Shown here in pieces: positions 28,135-36,431 of a stretch of 64,000 bases of DNA. How positions within the stretch are numbered: the stretch's first letter is position 1; every line of letters begins with the position of its first letter. This stretch comes from CAVVST01 sp963750995 (lineage in GTDB: Bacteria > Acidobacteriota > Vicinamibacteria > Vicinamibacterales > UBA2999): the NCBI GenBank assembly GCA_963750995.1, contig CAVVST010000005.1, positions 496,001 to 560,000 of the forward strand, read 5' to 3'. Made by a program: the position numbers and the translations under genes. The notes beneath the pieces were generated by a model that saw nothing but the letters and a program-made list of their open reading frames with translations, did not search any database and was not told the origin of the DNA.

Positions 28135-28836
28135 ATGTTTCGCTCTTTCAGTCTTGCGCTCTGTTTCATGCTGACCGCGGTGAGTGTCGGCGCCCAGAAC
28201 AAGGAAGAGGGACGCCTGGAGAACGCGGGCCTGGTCATGGAGGAGATCCTCAACCTTCCAGACTCCATTCCCCAGGATCTGTTGAATAAAGCCGAATGCG
28301 TCATCGTTGTTCCATCGATGACGAAAGTGGCAATCGGCTTCGGCGGTAGTTACGGCCGCGGTGCGATGGTATGCCGCTCCGGCTCGAGCTTCGACGGACC
28401 GTGGGGGGCACCCGCGATGTATGCACTCGAAGGCGGCAGCTTCGGTCTGCAATTGGGTGCACAGTCCACCGACCTCGTGCTCCTGGTCATGAACACTCGC
28501 GGAGTCGAGGCGCTCCTGAGCACCAAGGTTCAACTCGGCGCCAACATATCCGCAGCTGCCGGACCCAAGGGACGTGACACGGGCGCCTCCACTGATGCGT
28601 CGCTGCGGGCCGAGATGCTCAGTTATTCCCGCTCGCGCGGTCTGTTCGCGGGGGTGTCACTCGAAGGCACATCGCTGCGTCCGGACGACGACGCCAGTGC
28701 GGAAATTTACGGGCATAAGATCACGGCGCGAGAGATCGTGCAGGGAACGAGCAACACCGATCCCGTCGCGGGCCGTCGTCTTGTCGACGTGCTCCAGAAG
28801 AAAGCCGCCCGCAACGCGTCGACCGCGGCGCGATAG
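28135..28836 (+). CDS. SYLF-domain (Ysc84-like) lipid-binding protein
   Basis: From ATG at 28135 (28114 also possible) the product is 233 residues. A signal peptide (SLALCFMLTAVSVGAQ) is followed by one SYLF domain: PQDLLNKAECVIVVPSMTKV, GFGGSYGRGAMVCRSGSSFD, LVLLVMNTRGVEALLSTKVQ and SYSRSRGLFAGVSLEGTSLR. SYLF domains bind phosphoinositides in eukaryotes; bacterial members are secreted or periplasmic, with unknown ligands. Monocistronic and followed by a strong hairpin. Frame intact. Confidence 0.85.
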   Translation: MFRSFSLALCFMLTAVSVGAQNKEEGRLENAGLVMEEILNLPDSIPQDLLNKAECVIVVPSMTKVAIGFGGSYGRGAMVCRSGSSFDGPWGAPAMYALEGGSFGLQLGAQSTDLVLLVMNTRGVEALLSTKVQLGANISAAAGPKGRDTGASTDASLRAEMLSYSRSRGLFAGVSLEGTSLRPDDDASAEIYGHKITAREIVQGTSNTDPVAGRRLVDVLQKKAARNASTAAR

Positions 28837-28897
28837 CGATAGCGGCTCCCCGGTCTCAGTTCGTTTGTTCGTTGGTCATGGAATCGTCAGCCGCAGC

Positions 28898-28920
28898 GAG
28901 GCGGGGTGGCTCCCCGCCTC
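28898..28920. terminator. Perfect 9-bp hairpin between convergent genes
   Basis: GAGGCGGGG (28898-28906) pairs with CCCCGCCTC (28912-28920) around TGGCT. It lies between the SYLF stop (28836, plus) and the stop of the minus-strand small gene (28937), so it could serve both. No T tract. Confidence 0.6.
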
Positions 28921-28936
28921 AGGACGAAGCGGCCAC

Positions 28937-29159
28937 TTAGATAACCAGCGGGTGCCCCTCAGCGTGACGTGTAATGACGGTCGGAGGGTTGGGCTTCGGC
29001 GCTGACTCAGGGTTCGCCAGCGGCGCTGTCTTGGTCAAGGCAGTGGGGCTCTCCTCGTACCGGCGATCGTATCGGCGCTGTTGTGCAGCGCGGAACTCCG
29101 CACGCATCCAGTCGAGCCGCCAGTCGGTCGTCGATTTCGATTAGCTCGCCCTGAGTCAT
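28937..29159 (-). CDS. Small charged protein, hypothetical (one frameshift)
   Basis: ATG at 29159 reads MTQGELIEIDDRLAARLD. After a one-base shift near 29108 it continues MRAEFRAAQQRRYDRRYEES and ends HAEGHPLVI at 28937. About 73 residues, N-terminal helix strongly charged, no membrane segment. Last in a run of three small minus-strand genes (29516 to 28937). Family unknown. Confidence 0.45.
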
Positions 29160-29176
29160 TGGAACACCTAGATCCT

Positions 29177-29299
29177 TTACATCCGTTCGGCAATCTCGAT
29201 CAGCAGCCGCACGAGCAGTGCCACAGGGGCGCCAACGATGAGGATCGCGAGCGGGCACACTAGAACGACGAGCAAGAGCAACCCGACGTCCTTGAGCAT
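29177..29299 (-). CDS. Small membrane protein, hypothetical
   Basis: ATG at 29299 gives a 40-residue peptide that is mostly one or two membrane helices: GLLLLVVLVCPLAILIVGAP and ALLVRLLIEIAERM. The VGAP hinge is common in small inner-membrane proteins. The start lies 13 bp after the stop of the preceding small gene. An in-frame ATG at 29383 would overlap that gene. Confidence 0.45.
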   Translation of the reverse strand: MLKDVGLLLLVVLVCPLAILIVGAPVALLVRLLIEIAERM

Positions 29300-29312
29300 G
29301 GCAAAGAGTCGC

Positions 29313-29516
29313 TTAAGAGGCGGGCCTTTGAATGTCCGTGAACAGCCGAGACATAGAGGGCAGATCGGGCCAGCGGTTCGCATCGAGCGCTTTCACAAAC
29401 CGGGCCCGAGTGTCCTCAGCGTCGACCAAGCGGTCGTTCAGCGTGGCCGCCATTTGGCGGAGTCGGTCGAGGGAATCGACGCGCACGGTATGTCGTTGGT
29501 CGTGGGTCGTGGACAT
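29313..29516 (-). CDS. Small helical protein, hypothetical
   Basis: ATG at 29516 gives 67 residues: RVDSLDRLRQMAATLNDRLV and ARFVKALDANRWPDLPSMSR. Mostly helical and soluble. It is first of three closely spaced small genes on the minus strand. No family recognised; the frame extends far upstream without a start, so the ATG is chosen because the sequence before it has no pattern. Confidence 0.45.
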   Translation of the reverse strand: MSTTHDQRHTVRVDSLDRLRQMAATLNDRLVDAEDTRARFVKALDANRWPDLPSMSRLFTDIQRPAS

Positions 29517-29832
29517 GACACGTAGACAGTAACGCAAGATGGGCAGCGGCGATGTTCTGTCCAGCGCATCCTTGTTCGTGGCCGGGAAAGGCATCCCAAA
29601 AAACGCATTTGGGGGGATGTGCTGCTTTGAAGAGGGTCCCGCCCCCGCTCCACACCGGGGGCATGACCCCCGATTTCTGGCCCTGAGTCGAGGCAACCGA
29701 ATCGGCCGAAAGAAGCCGCCCGGGTTCGATTCCCCCACCGGGATTCGCGAGAAGGTGGAAACGCGGTTTTCGGGGATTCCGCGTGATGCAAACCCCACGA
29801 GCCGGACTTCCGACGATGCCGGCGATGGCGCG
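29517..29832. other. No gene seen
   Basis: Contains CCCGGGTTCGATTCCCCC near 29725, which looks like a tRNA T-arm, but no acceptor, anticodon or D-arm can be folded around it. No coding frame stands out. Confidence 0.5.
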
Positions 29833-29934
29833 GTTATGGTTCGCTGGAGCGGGGGGCCGCAGGCACACATTGAGACGGGGACATCCCAGGGTCCTGATGC
29901 GTCTCCGGCGGAGTCGGCAGGCCAGCGACAGGAG
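29833..29934 (+). repeat. Repeat R, copy 1 (102 bp)
   Basis: GTTATGGTTCGCTGGAGCGG begins it and GCGACAGGAG ends it. It aligns without gaps in overall length to 34300-34401, same orientation, about 80 to 85 percent identical by eye. Directly after it begins a 5'-truncated gene, as at copy 2. Confidence 0.65.
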
Positions 29935-29945
29935 ACGCCGGCGTA

Positions 29946-30240
29946 GGGCAGTCTCGACGCGACCACGCAGCAGTTCCTTGAACTCGCGGCCGCATTTCCC
30001 GATCTGAAGATGATCGTCCAGGATCAGATCGCTGAGGGAGACAAGGTGGTGAATCGTGTGCTCGTGCGGGGGACGCACAAAGGCGAGTACATGGGCATAC
30101 CGGGGAGCGGGAAGACGGTCGAGATCGGCGGCATCGACATTCTCCGAATGGTTAACGGCAAGGCCGCCGAGCGGTGGGGCTACTTTGATGACGTAAGACT
30201 CATGCAGCAGCTTGGTGCTATGCCTGGTTCAACGAAATAG
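29946..30240 (+). pseudogene. SnoaL-like/ester-cyclase C-terminal fragment
   Basis: The frame opens after a TAG at 29943-29945 and reads QFLELAAAFPDLKMIVQDQI, VVNRVLVRGTHKGEYMGIPG, KTVEIGGIDILRMVNGKAAE, then RWGYFDDVRLMQQLGAMPGS. This is the second half of a SnoaL-type polyketide-cyclase fold (ester cyclase family). The first helices with the catalytic Asp/His region are missing, replaced by repeat R. An ATG at 30010 could start a shortened product, but the fold would be incomplete. Confidence 0.7.
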
Positions 30241-30576
30241 GCGCTGCAGCGGTATGCCGGGAGAACCACCAAGTGAGCGCAACGAGCGAAGTGGCTGAAA
30301 GGCAGGGATTCTAGCCGTTGGCCGCTGGCTGGCGCACACGCCCCTTCGGAATGGGCCGCGGCAAATAGCGATTGGTCCTGAGTCGCCATGTGATGAGGAA
30401 TCAGCACGCGACGATTGGTCGTCAGATCGGCGTTACAGGTTCAGCACGGCCGTCTTGCACCTCTCGGCCGGCCTCCCGCAGACTGGCCTGCCGATCGATC
30501 AGTGGCGCGATCTCAAGACGGTCGACCCGAGAGGTGTTATTCGATGAACGCCGTATGATGGCTTCGGGGGATCTGG
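30241..30576. other. No gene seen
   Basis: Upstream region of the AI-2E-type transporter. A short near-palindrome GAGCGCAACGAGCG occurs near 30276. No coding frame is convincing. Confidence 0.45.
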
Positions 30577-31653
30577 GTGCGCAGCCCGCTGGCCAGGGAA
30601 CGTGAGCGCGTCGCGACGTTGTTCTTCTATGGCGTCGTAATCCTGCTTGGATACTTTCTCGTACGAATTGTCGCCCCGTTCTTCGCGCCGCTTGGCTGGG
30701 CAGCAGTCCTGGCGATCTTCGTGTATCCCTGGCACGAAAGGCTTGTGCCACGTTACGGGTACGCGCGCGCTGCCGCCCTGAGTACCGCGGTCGTCACGTT
30801 GCTGATCGTTGGCCCTGGTCTCGTCGTTCTGGCCGCTTTCGTCGGTGAGAGTCGTGCCGCGCTTGCTGAATTGGACCGCGAAGCGTTGGCCGGTCAACTA
30901 GCCGTCGCTCAGGCCGCATGGGACCGGATTCGTGTACCGATTCCCGGTGCGAGCTCCGTAGACCTGGGGTCATTGATCGATGACGCCATATCAAGGACGG
31001 GAGGCTTCCTCGCCGCCCGCGTCGGCAGCTTGCTGGCGAACATTGTCGTCCTGCTGTTCCAGCTCTTCGTGACGTTGTTCGCGCTGTTCTTTTTTCTCCG
31101 CGATGCCGACACGATCATGCGCGAACTTCGGCGTGCACTGCCATTTGAAGAGTTGCGTCGTGAACGCATGATCCGCCAGACACGCGATCTGGTCTCCGCA
31201 AACATTGCGGCCGGTCTGTTGATCGCCTCGCTTCAAGGGCTTGCCGGAGGCGTCGTGTTCGCACTCCTTGGGCTCGGAGCTCCCGTGTTCTGGGGCGTCA
31301 TGATGGGCTTTCTGGCATTGTTGCCATTCGTGGGCACGTGGATAGTGTGGGTGCCAGCAGCGGTGTGGCTGTTGGCGACCGGGCAGATCGTCAAGGGCGT
31401 GATCCTGGCCGTTCTCGGCGCGACGCTGGTGGGGAGCATCGACAATTTCCTTCGTCCCGCAATTCTCAGTGGTCGGGCGCAGATGAACGGGTTGTTGATG
31501 TTTATCAGCCTGCTCGGCGGCGTGAGTGTGTTCGGTCTTCTGGGCATCGTGCTCGGGCCACTCATCACTGCGATCGTGATCGGCCTGTTTGAGGCATATT
31601 CCTCACCTGTAGAACTCGCTGGTGTGGGCTCAGCAAGCGAAGACCCGGGATAG
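30577..31653 (+). CDS. AI-2E family transporter
   Basis: GTG at 30577 gives 358 residues with the whole AI-2E/PerM-type exporter fold. N-terminal helices GVVILLGYFLVRIVAPFFAP and LGWAAVLAIFVYP, a loop domain, then core helices VVLLFQLFVTLFALFFFLRD, GAPVFWGVMMGFLALLPFVG and GGVSVFGLLGIVLGPLITAI. The DNFLRPAILSG motif typical of the family is at about residue 290. It lacks the C-terminal extension of the paralogue at 18317-20131. Inner-membrane exporter; the substrate is unknown. Stands alone between the SnoaL fragment and transposase debris. Frame intact. Confidence 0.85.
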   Translation: MRSPLARERERVATLFFYGVVILLGYFLVRIVAPFFAPLGWAAVLAIFVYPWHERLVPRYGYARAAALSTAVVTLLIVGPGLVVLAAFVGESRAALAELDREALAGQLAVAQAAWDRIRVPIPGASSVDLGSLIDDAISRTGGFLAARVGSLLANIVVLLFQLFVTLFALFFFLRDADTIMRELRRALPFEELRRERMIRQTRDLVSANIAAGLLIASLQGLAGGVVFALLGLGAPVFWGVMMGFLALLPFVGTWIVWVPAAVWLLATGQIVKGVILAVLGATLVGSIDNFLRPAILSGRAQMNGLLMFISLLGGVSVFGLLGIVLGPLITAIVIGLFEAYSSPVELAGVGSASEDPG

Positions 31654-31752
31654 AGGGCGCGTTCTGTCCTAAATCTTCACGCCTGTGCCTCCAGAAACAC
31701 CGTACGCGTTGCGTCGATTAAGGTTACGGTCGTTCTCCGATAGCCTCCAGTC

Positions 31753-32210
31753 GTGGCGTCCGTCATCGTCTCGTTGCTCTACTCGCTCCGATTCCTGGTC
31801 CGGTCACGAGCGTCGCTGCACCTGGAGATCCTCGCACTCCGCCACCAGCTCGCGGTCGTCAATCAATCCCGTCGATCTCTCCGTTTGACGTCGGTCGACG
31901 GGATGTTCTGGGCGTGGCTCTCGCAAGCAGGGCCCGGTTGGGCGCGGCCGTCCACATCGGCAAGTCGGAGACCATCATCGCGTGGTATCGGCGCGGCTTT
32001 CGCCGGTTCTGGACCTGGAAGAGCCGACACCGCACCGGCCGCCCGGCCGTACCACGGGACCTCCGCATGCTGATTCGCGAGATGTCCACCGCGAATCCAC
32101 TCTGGGGAGCGCCGCGGATTCATGGCGAGCTTCAGAAGTTGGGATCTCCATGAGTCAGTCTCGCGCCCAGTCATACCGTCGTCGGCCGGACGTATTGTCG
32201 CGACTCCGCT
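31753..32210 (+). pseudogene. Integrase-core transposase relic
   Basis: Three frames in a row spell a transposase N-terminal half: SLHLEILALRHQLAVVNQSR, GMFWAWLSQAGPGW, then VHIGKSETIIAWYRRGFRRF, TANPLWGAPRIHGELQKLG and finally SMSQSRAQSYRRRPDVLSRL. This is the common family with an N-terminal HTH and an rve core, distinct from the insertion sequences at 8-13 kb. The catalytic core is absent. Inactive. Confidence 0.7.
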
Positions 32211-32339
32211 GATCGGCGGACTCCACCACCACTACGATCGCCTGGCCCGGACTACCGCTGGACCTGGTTGCAAACCAATTTTGGCCCTGGTATTACGGTG
32301 ACACCGCACCTACAGCGAGGACTCGACACCGCTGGCACG

Positions 32340-32760
32340 CGATCGCGTTGGTAAACGAAATGAGGAATTTATGCGACGCGGCGCGGCGAAACATCCTCCC
32401 TTGGCGGGACCTTCGCCTGGGCGAGATCTCCACTTACAACGATCCAGCGGCACGGCGAAAACGCGATAGCGGATTTCAGAGAAGCGAAAGTCCGGCACCC
32501 CGACCGGCCGCCTGCTGCTCGGCGTGCTGGGGTCATTCGCGCAATTCGAGCGTGAGCGTATTCGCGAACGGGTCTATGCCGGCCTGAACCGTGCCCGGCG
32601 CCAGGGGACAAAACTCGGACGCCGCCGGCAGCGAATTGCCGCCCGCGACCTTGAGCGCGTCGCGGCGCTGTCCGTCCGCGAAGCCGCAAAGGCACTAGGA
32701 GTGCCAGCCTCGCGGGTCTACAATGAGCGACCGCAGATTTGTGCTTTGGCCGACTGTTGA
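32340..32760 (+). pseudogene. Serine recombinase (resolvase/invertase) relic
   Basis: The best-preserved part, 32495-32760, reads TPTGRLLLGVLGSFAQFERE, RERVYAGLNRARRQGTKLGR and SVREAAKALGVPASRVY: the E-helix of the catalytic domain plus the C-terminal HTH. Upstream, LVNEMRNLC and DLHLQRS recall the middle of the catalytic domain in shifted frames. The catalytic serine region is missing. It marks former mobile DNA in this stretch. Confidence 0.65.
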
Positions 32761-32809
32761 TTGAGCGTTCACGACCGCGCCCGAACTGCGCGGAGATAGG
32801 AGATCAACG

Positions 32810-33097
32810 ATGGCTGTGCTCATTACCGCTCTAGTGCCCGGCCAGACTCAGGAGGGCTACGACCAGGCGATGACCACATTGCGACCGCTGTTGACGCAGG
32901 CCCGAGGTTTCATTGCCCATGGTGCGGGTATGTCGCCCGAAGGCTGGCGCGTTTTTGAAGTGTGGGAGTCAACAGAACAAGCGACGGCATTCTTTGCCAA
33001 GTACATTCATCCGCACCTACCGTCGGGCGTGACGCCCAAGCGCACGTATCTGGAGTTGTCTTCGCTTGTGTTAGGGTCTGATTCGGTGCGGTCGTAG
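32810..33097 (+). CDS. Antibiotic biosynthesis monooxygenase (ABM) family protein
   Basis: ATG at 32810 follows GGAGATAGGAGATCAACG, a double ribosome-binding site. The 95-residue product has the ferredoxin-like ABM fold: AVLITALVPGQTQEGYDQAM, ARGFIAHGAGMSPEGWRVFE and VWESTEQATAFFAKYIHPHL. ABM domains are dimeric cofactor-free monooxygenases, haem oxygenases or simple ligand binders; the exact reaction cannot be told. It stands alone between recombinase debris and a methyltransferase. Frame intact. Confidence 0.75.
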   Translation: MAVLITALVPGQTQEGYDQAMTTLRPLLTQARGFIAHGAGMSPEGWRVFEVWESTEQATAFFAKYIHPHLPSGVTPKRTYLELSSLVLGSDSVRS

Positions 33098-33392
33098 CGC
33101 ATCGCCAGGGCGAAGGTGGTGTACGGAGTGGCGCAAAACCGCGTGTCGGCCCAGACACAAGCCTGATTGATTGCTCCCCCGCGCTTCCGTGGCTGCCGCA
33201 CGGGTGTTTAGAAATCCCTCTCGGCGGTACTATCAGAATCTCTAACAGATTGCGGGACGAACGGCAGCACTACGGCTGTTTCAGAATCGGTTGATTTTGG
33301 AACGAGTCAACCGCCGATGAAGATCGGCATTGCTCAACCAGCCCGTTCCTCTTGATTCGGCTGTCCTGCGTCATCGAGCAGGGCCTCGGAGG

Positions 33393-34085
33393 TCATGCGG
33401 CCGCCATCGGTTTAGCGGCGTAGAAAAGGGCAAATTTCTCCCAGGACCAGATCACCTCTGCAGGCGCAAAGCCGGCCGCTCGCAAGTACGACAACTGCGT
33501 TGAGGAGGGTTCAGCGATGTCGTTTTCGCGATGATCGGCGAGCACGTAAGGAATTCGCTCGGTGTCGAGCCCCGCTCCGTGCATGAAGGCGACCCATCCG
33601 TCCAGGAACGATCGCTCCAATCCTGGGTCTGATGCGATCGTAATGTCCGCGTAGAGGAACAGGCCACCCGACGCAAGAGACGCGAACACGTCCTGGACGA
33701 GGCGCTCCTTGTTTTCAACGTGATGGATGGCGAAGAACGATACGATCAGGTCGAACGGTCCTTCAGGCAATGAGGCGTTCAGATCTTGGTCGAGAAGCTG
33801 AAGGCGTGTTCTGTGGGCGGATAGGCGCGTTGACGCAAGGTGACGCATGTTCGGCGAGAACTCGACGGCGACATAGTCAGCTTCCGGATGATTCCGGAAG
33901 AAGGCCGATGCCCATTCGCCGGTGCCGCATCCGAGTTCGAGAACGCGCTGCCTGGGGTTCGCGCTTGCGTACCGAAGTGCCAGATCCTGCACCTGACGGT
34001 AGCCCGGTATCACCCGTAGCTTCAGTTCGTCATACTCGCTCGCCAGTCGATCGAACGTGTCACGACTACTAGATTGCGCGCACAT
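33393..34085 (-). CDS. Class I SAM-dependent methyltransferase
   Basis: 230 residues from ATG at 34085. The SAM-binding motif I is VLELGCGTGEWA (residues 48-59), followed by the acidic end of strand 2 (YVAVEFSPNMRHLA), motif II FDLIVSFFAIHHVE and the strand LFLYADITIASD. The Rossmann core is complete and the fold ends with WSWEKFALFYAAKP. It would methylate a small molecule in the cytoplasm; the substrate is unknown. It is not closely like the three island methyltransferases. The divergent region beyond 34085 leads to repeat R copy 2. Frame intact. Confidence 0.82.
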   Translation of the reverse strand: MCAQSSSRDTFDRLASEYDELKLRVIPGYRQVQDLALRYASANPRQRVLELGCGTGEWASAFFRNHPEADYVAVEFSPNMRHLASTRLSAHRTRLQLLDQDLNASLPEGPFDLIVSFFAIHHVENKERLVQDVFASLASGGLFLYADITIASDPGLERSFLDGWVAFMHGAGLDTERIPYVLADHRENDIAEPSSTQLSYLRAAGFAPAEVIWSWEKFALFYAAKPMAAA

Positions 34086-34299
34086 TCACTACCTCCGACG
34101 ACGTAGAGACTACTCCCGAGTGGTCGCCTCAGTGGCGAGTGAACTCCGGTTCCGCCGGCCAGCCCCTGTAATGCACGCGACCAACCGCCAGGACGGGGCG
34201 TTGCGCTCTCATCGCGGACCAGAATCAAGCCAGTTCCCTCCGTCGCCCGCCGTACGCGAGGGTGAGATGAACCGACGTCGCCGATGCCGGTGTGGTGCA

Positions 34300-34401
34300 G
34301 TTATGGTTCACTGGAGCGGGGTGCCGCAGGCAGACCTGGAGACGGGGACATACCGGGGTCTGGAGGCGTCTCGATGGGAGTCGGCAGGCTAGCGACAGGA
34401 G
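34300..34401 (+). repeat. Repeat R, copy 2 (102 bp)
   Basis: Second copy of the element at 29833-29934, same orientation and the same length, ending GCGACAGGAG. It abuts a truncated TonB-receptor end. The two copies enclose about 4.4 kb. Confidence 0.65.
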
Positions 34402-34421
34402 CGACCGACGTTTTACAACCG

Positions 34422-34554
34422 GTGCTGCATACGATCACGGTGCGGCTCGACAACGTGACCGACGAGCTGTACCGGAACCATCTGTCGCTGATCAAGGATT
34501 TGGCGCCGGAGATGGGGCGCAACTTCAAGCTGCTCTACAACATGAAGTTTTAGA
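34422..34554 (+). pseudogene. Last 44 residues of a TonB-dependent receptor
   Basis: The plus strand reads VLHTITVRLDNVTDELYRNH, LSLIKDLAPEMGRNFKLLYN and ends MKF at 34554: the last barrel strands of a TonB receptor with a terminal phenylalanine. It continues, in sequence logic, the fragment on the opposite strand at 34599-34852. Confidence 0.75.
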
Positions 34555-34598
34555 CATCGCGAATGTCGGCGTGCGGCGGGCAGGCCGATGCCACGTCC

Positions 34599-34852
34599 TC
34601 ATGACGGGCCCGCTTGGATCGAGTAGGCAGCGAAGAGCCGTAGCAGCGTATAGCCGTCTGTCGGCGTTTCCGGTTCGAGCACCCGATCCTGCTTTGCCGC
34701 GATGACGACGTTTCCACCAACCTGGAACGCGTTGTACTGGTAGCGAAGGCCAGCCTGCGTCCGGAACGGTGGAAGGCGCGGGAGCGGATCGTCGGTGTCT
34801 TTCACCACCCCGTGCACGTAGTCAAACCCGAGCTCGGCGAACAGATTCGACC
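34599..34852 (-). pseudogene. TonB-dependent receptor barrel fragment
   Basis: The minus strand reads NLFAELGFDYVHGVVKDTDD, LPRLPPFRTQAGLRYQYNAF, VGGNVVIAAKQDRVLEPETP and YTLLRLFAAYSIQAG before losing homology at 34600. Upstream (beyond about 34852) the receptor homology also ends, where a plus-strand gene fragment begins. Joined to the inverted piece at 34422-34554 it makes a normal receptor C-terminus. Confidence 0.72.
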
Positions 34853-34855
34853 TGT

Positions 34856-35241
34856 CGGTGCTCGAGGGCCTCGCGTACTCGACCTACTACAAGGGCCTCT
34901 TTTCCGATCTGCGAGCCGAGCTGACCGACGCCGTCCAGCGGGCGCGCTCGATCGGGCTCAACATCTGGGCCGAGGACGTCACCAACACGGGCTTCGACGT
35001 GCCAGACCTCACGGCGGTGACGGAGCGCCACGTCATCATGCCCAAGCTCTTTCGTCGGCTCGCGGCGTTTCTCGACGGCGGTGGCTCGGTCAAAGGTTTC
35101 AAGGAGTTCCTCGAGGCCAAAGACGAGCTGATTCTGATTATCTCGACCGGCCACATAACGCACTTCGACACCGTCGTGGAAGTGGCCGGTAACATCGTGC
35201 GGATGACCGAACCGCCGGAAAATCTTGTGTTCCTAACGTAA
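34856..35241 (+). pseudogene. C-terminal part of a conserved nuclease-like hypothetical protein, 5'-truncated
   Basis: The plus strand reads LEGLAYSTYYKGLFSDLRAE, NIWAEDVTNTGFDVPDLTAV, RHVIMPKLFRRLAAFLDGGG and LILIISTGHITHFDTVVEVA to a stop at 35239-35241. I recall similar C-termini in proteins annotated as (thermo)nuclease-like in soil bacteria, but I cannot confirm the domain here. No catalytic motif is visible in this part. The frame has only an internal ATG at 34858 and the fold clearly starts earlier. Confidence 0.5.
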
Positions 35242-35495
35242 GAGATGTCCGTCTGCCGTCGCGGCAGCGGCTTCGTTCAAGTCGCGCAGCGTAGAGGCAA
35301 CCCGCCTTGCAGGTTGGTCGTCGGCGTTGTGCCCCCGGATTGGGCTCTAACGTTTGTCTAACGTCGACAAACACCCGTCACTTCCGGGGAGACACCGAGA
35401 GAGATCACTCTGCGGTCAAGTCGTTGAAAGGGCTGCGGAAAAGGTGCTTCGGAACGTCTCTACGTCGCTCCACCGCATCACTTTCCAAGCGTGCT

Positions 35496-35935
35496 CGTAA
35501 TGTCCGGAAACTGGGTCTGGACCGCCATGCGGCGACACGACAGTAGTAACTGAGCAGTCCACCGAGTCGCCGGCGCCGGTGGACGGGACCACTCACGCGA
35601 TTGAGGCATTCTTCCTTGATCGACCGCACGAATCGTTCCGCATGCGCGTTGCAGTTCGGTGCCAGGGACGGTGTCCGGATCACCTTGACGCCTGCTGATG
35701 CGAAGAAGCCCCTCGACGGCGGCGCTCCACTTCCGCTCGCGATCGCAGATCAGCAGGGCGATTCCCGCCGAACACCTCGTCGACCTCGTTGGTGAGGTGG
35801 CGCATCGTTTGGACCACGAAGGCCTCGTCCGGATGTGGTGCTGAGCCGGGCACATGGACACGACGTGAGTGGAGTTCGATCACAAACGCCATGTAGTAGG
35901 TGACCAGCCCGCGCACGGTCCAGCTCGCGCCCAGT
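35496..35935 (-). pseudogene. Insertion-sequence relic, C-terminal half of an integrase-type transposase
   Basis: The end repeat CGTAATGTCCGGAAACTGG reads inward from 35496 and matches copy 2A at 11324. The minus strand then gives WTVRGLVTYYMAFVIELHSR, ALLICDRERKW, APNCNAHAERFVRSIKEECL and, after a deletion of about 50 residues, RRRRLGGLLSYYCRVAA. Several frameshifts. The first half is absent, and from 35936 to 36210 I see no gene. Confidence 0.7.
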
Positions 35936-36214
35936 GGTAACGCTGCGGTTTAACCGAACGACCTGAACCCCCTTCCCGCGCCGAGCTAGCATCGTCACGC
36001 CGTGCCTCGAACGGCCCCGGGCGGGTTCTGCACCGTGCGTAGTCGGGCTGCGCTTCTATGTTCGGTTCTTCCCTCCCGCACCGTTGATCCTAGTGACGGT
36101 GGGTCCGCGCGGCCTACGGCTCCACCGAACAAGATCAGGACAGTATTGTTCGCCGCGTCCAAGGTTGCAGTCGGCAGCCTCGCCGTTCCCGCGGCGGCGT
36201 CGGCGATGCCGATC

Positions 36215-36408
36215 TGCCGCAGGGTTGGTCAAAGGCAAGACGGTCGGTATCGATGCCACCACGCTCGAAGTGAACGCGGTGCTTATCACAGCAACCAGTC
36301 GCTCGTGGACCTCGAGGCCGTGGGACTCCGTAAGCTTCCGAGCCCGATCCCGGACGAAGGAATTGGAAGACATACCCGGCGCGCGCGATGCGGTGTATCG
36401 GAATCTTT
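36215..36408 (+). pseudogene. IS1182-like transposase relic
   Basis: Pieces in different frames spell parts of the IS1182/IS5-type DDE transposase: GLVKGKTVGIDATTLEVNA, then YHSNQSLVDLEAVGL, then SEPDPGRRNWK and ARDAVYRNL. The block between the first two (most of the core) is deleted. Identification rests on recalled family motifs. Confidence 0.6.
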
Positions 36409-36431
36409 GACCGCTGTTTCGAGGAGGACAC

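Noticed and set aside
29722..29745. tRNA-like T-arm (GGGTTCGATTCCC)
   Set aside because: No acceptor stem, anticodon arm or D-arm can be built around it.
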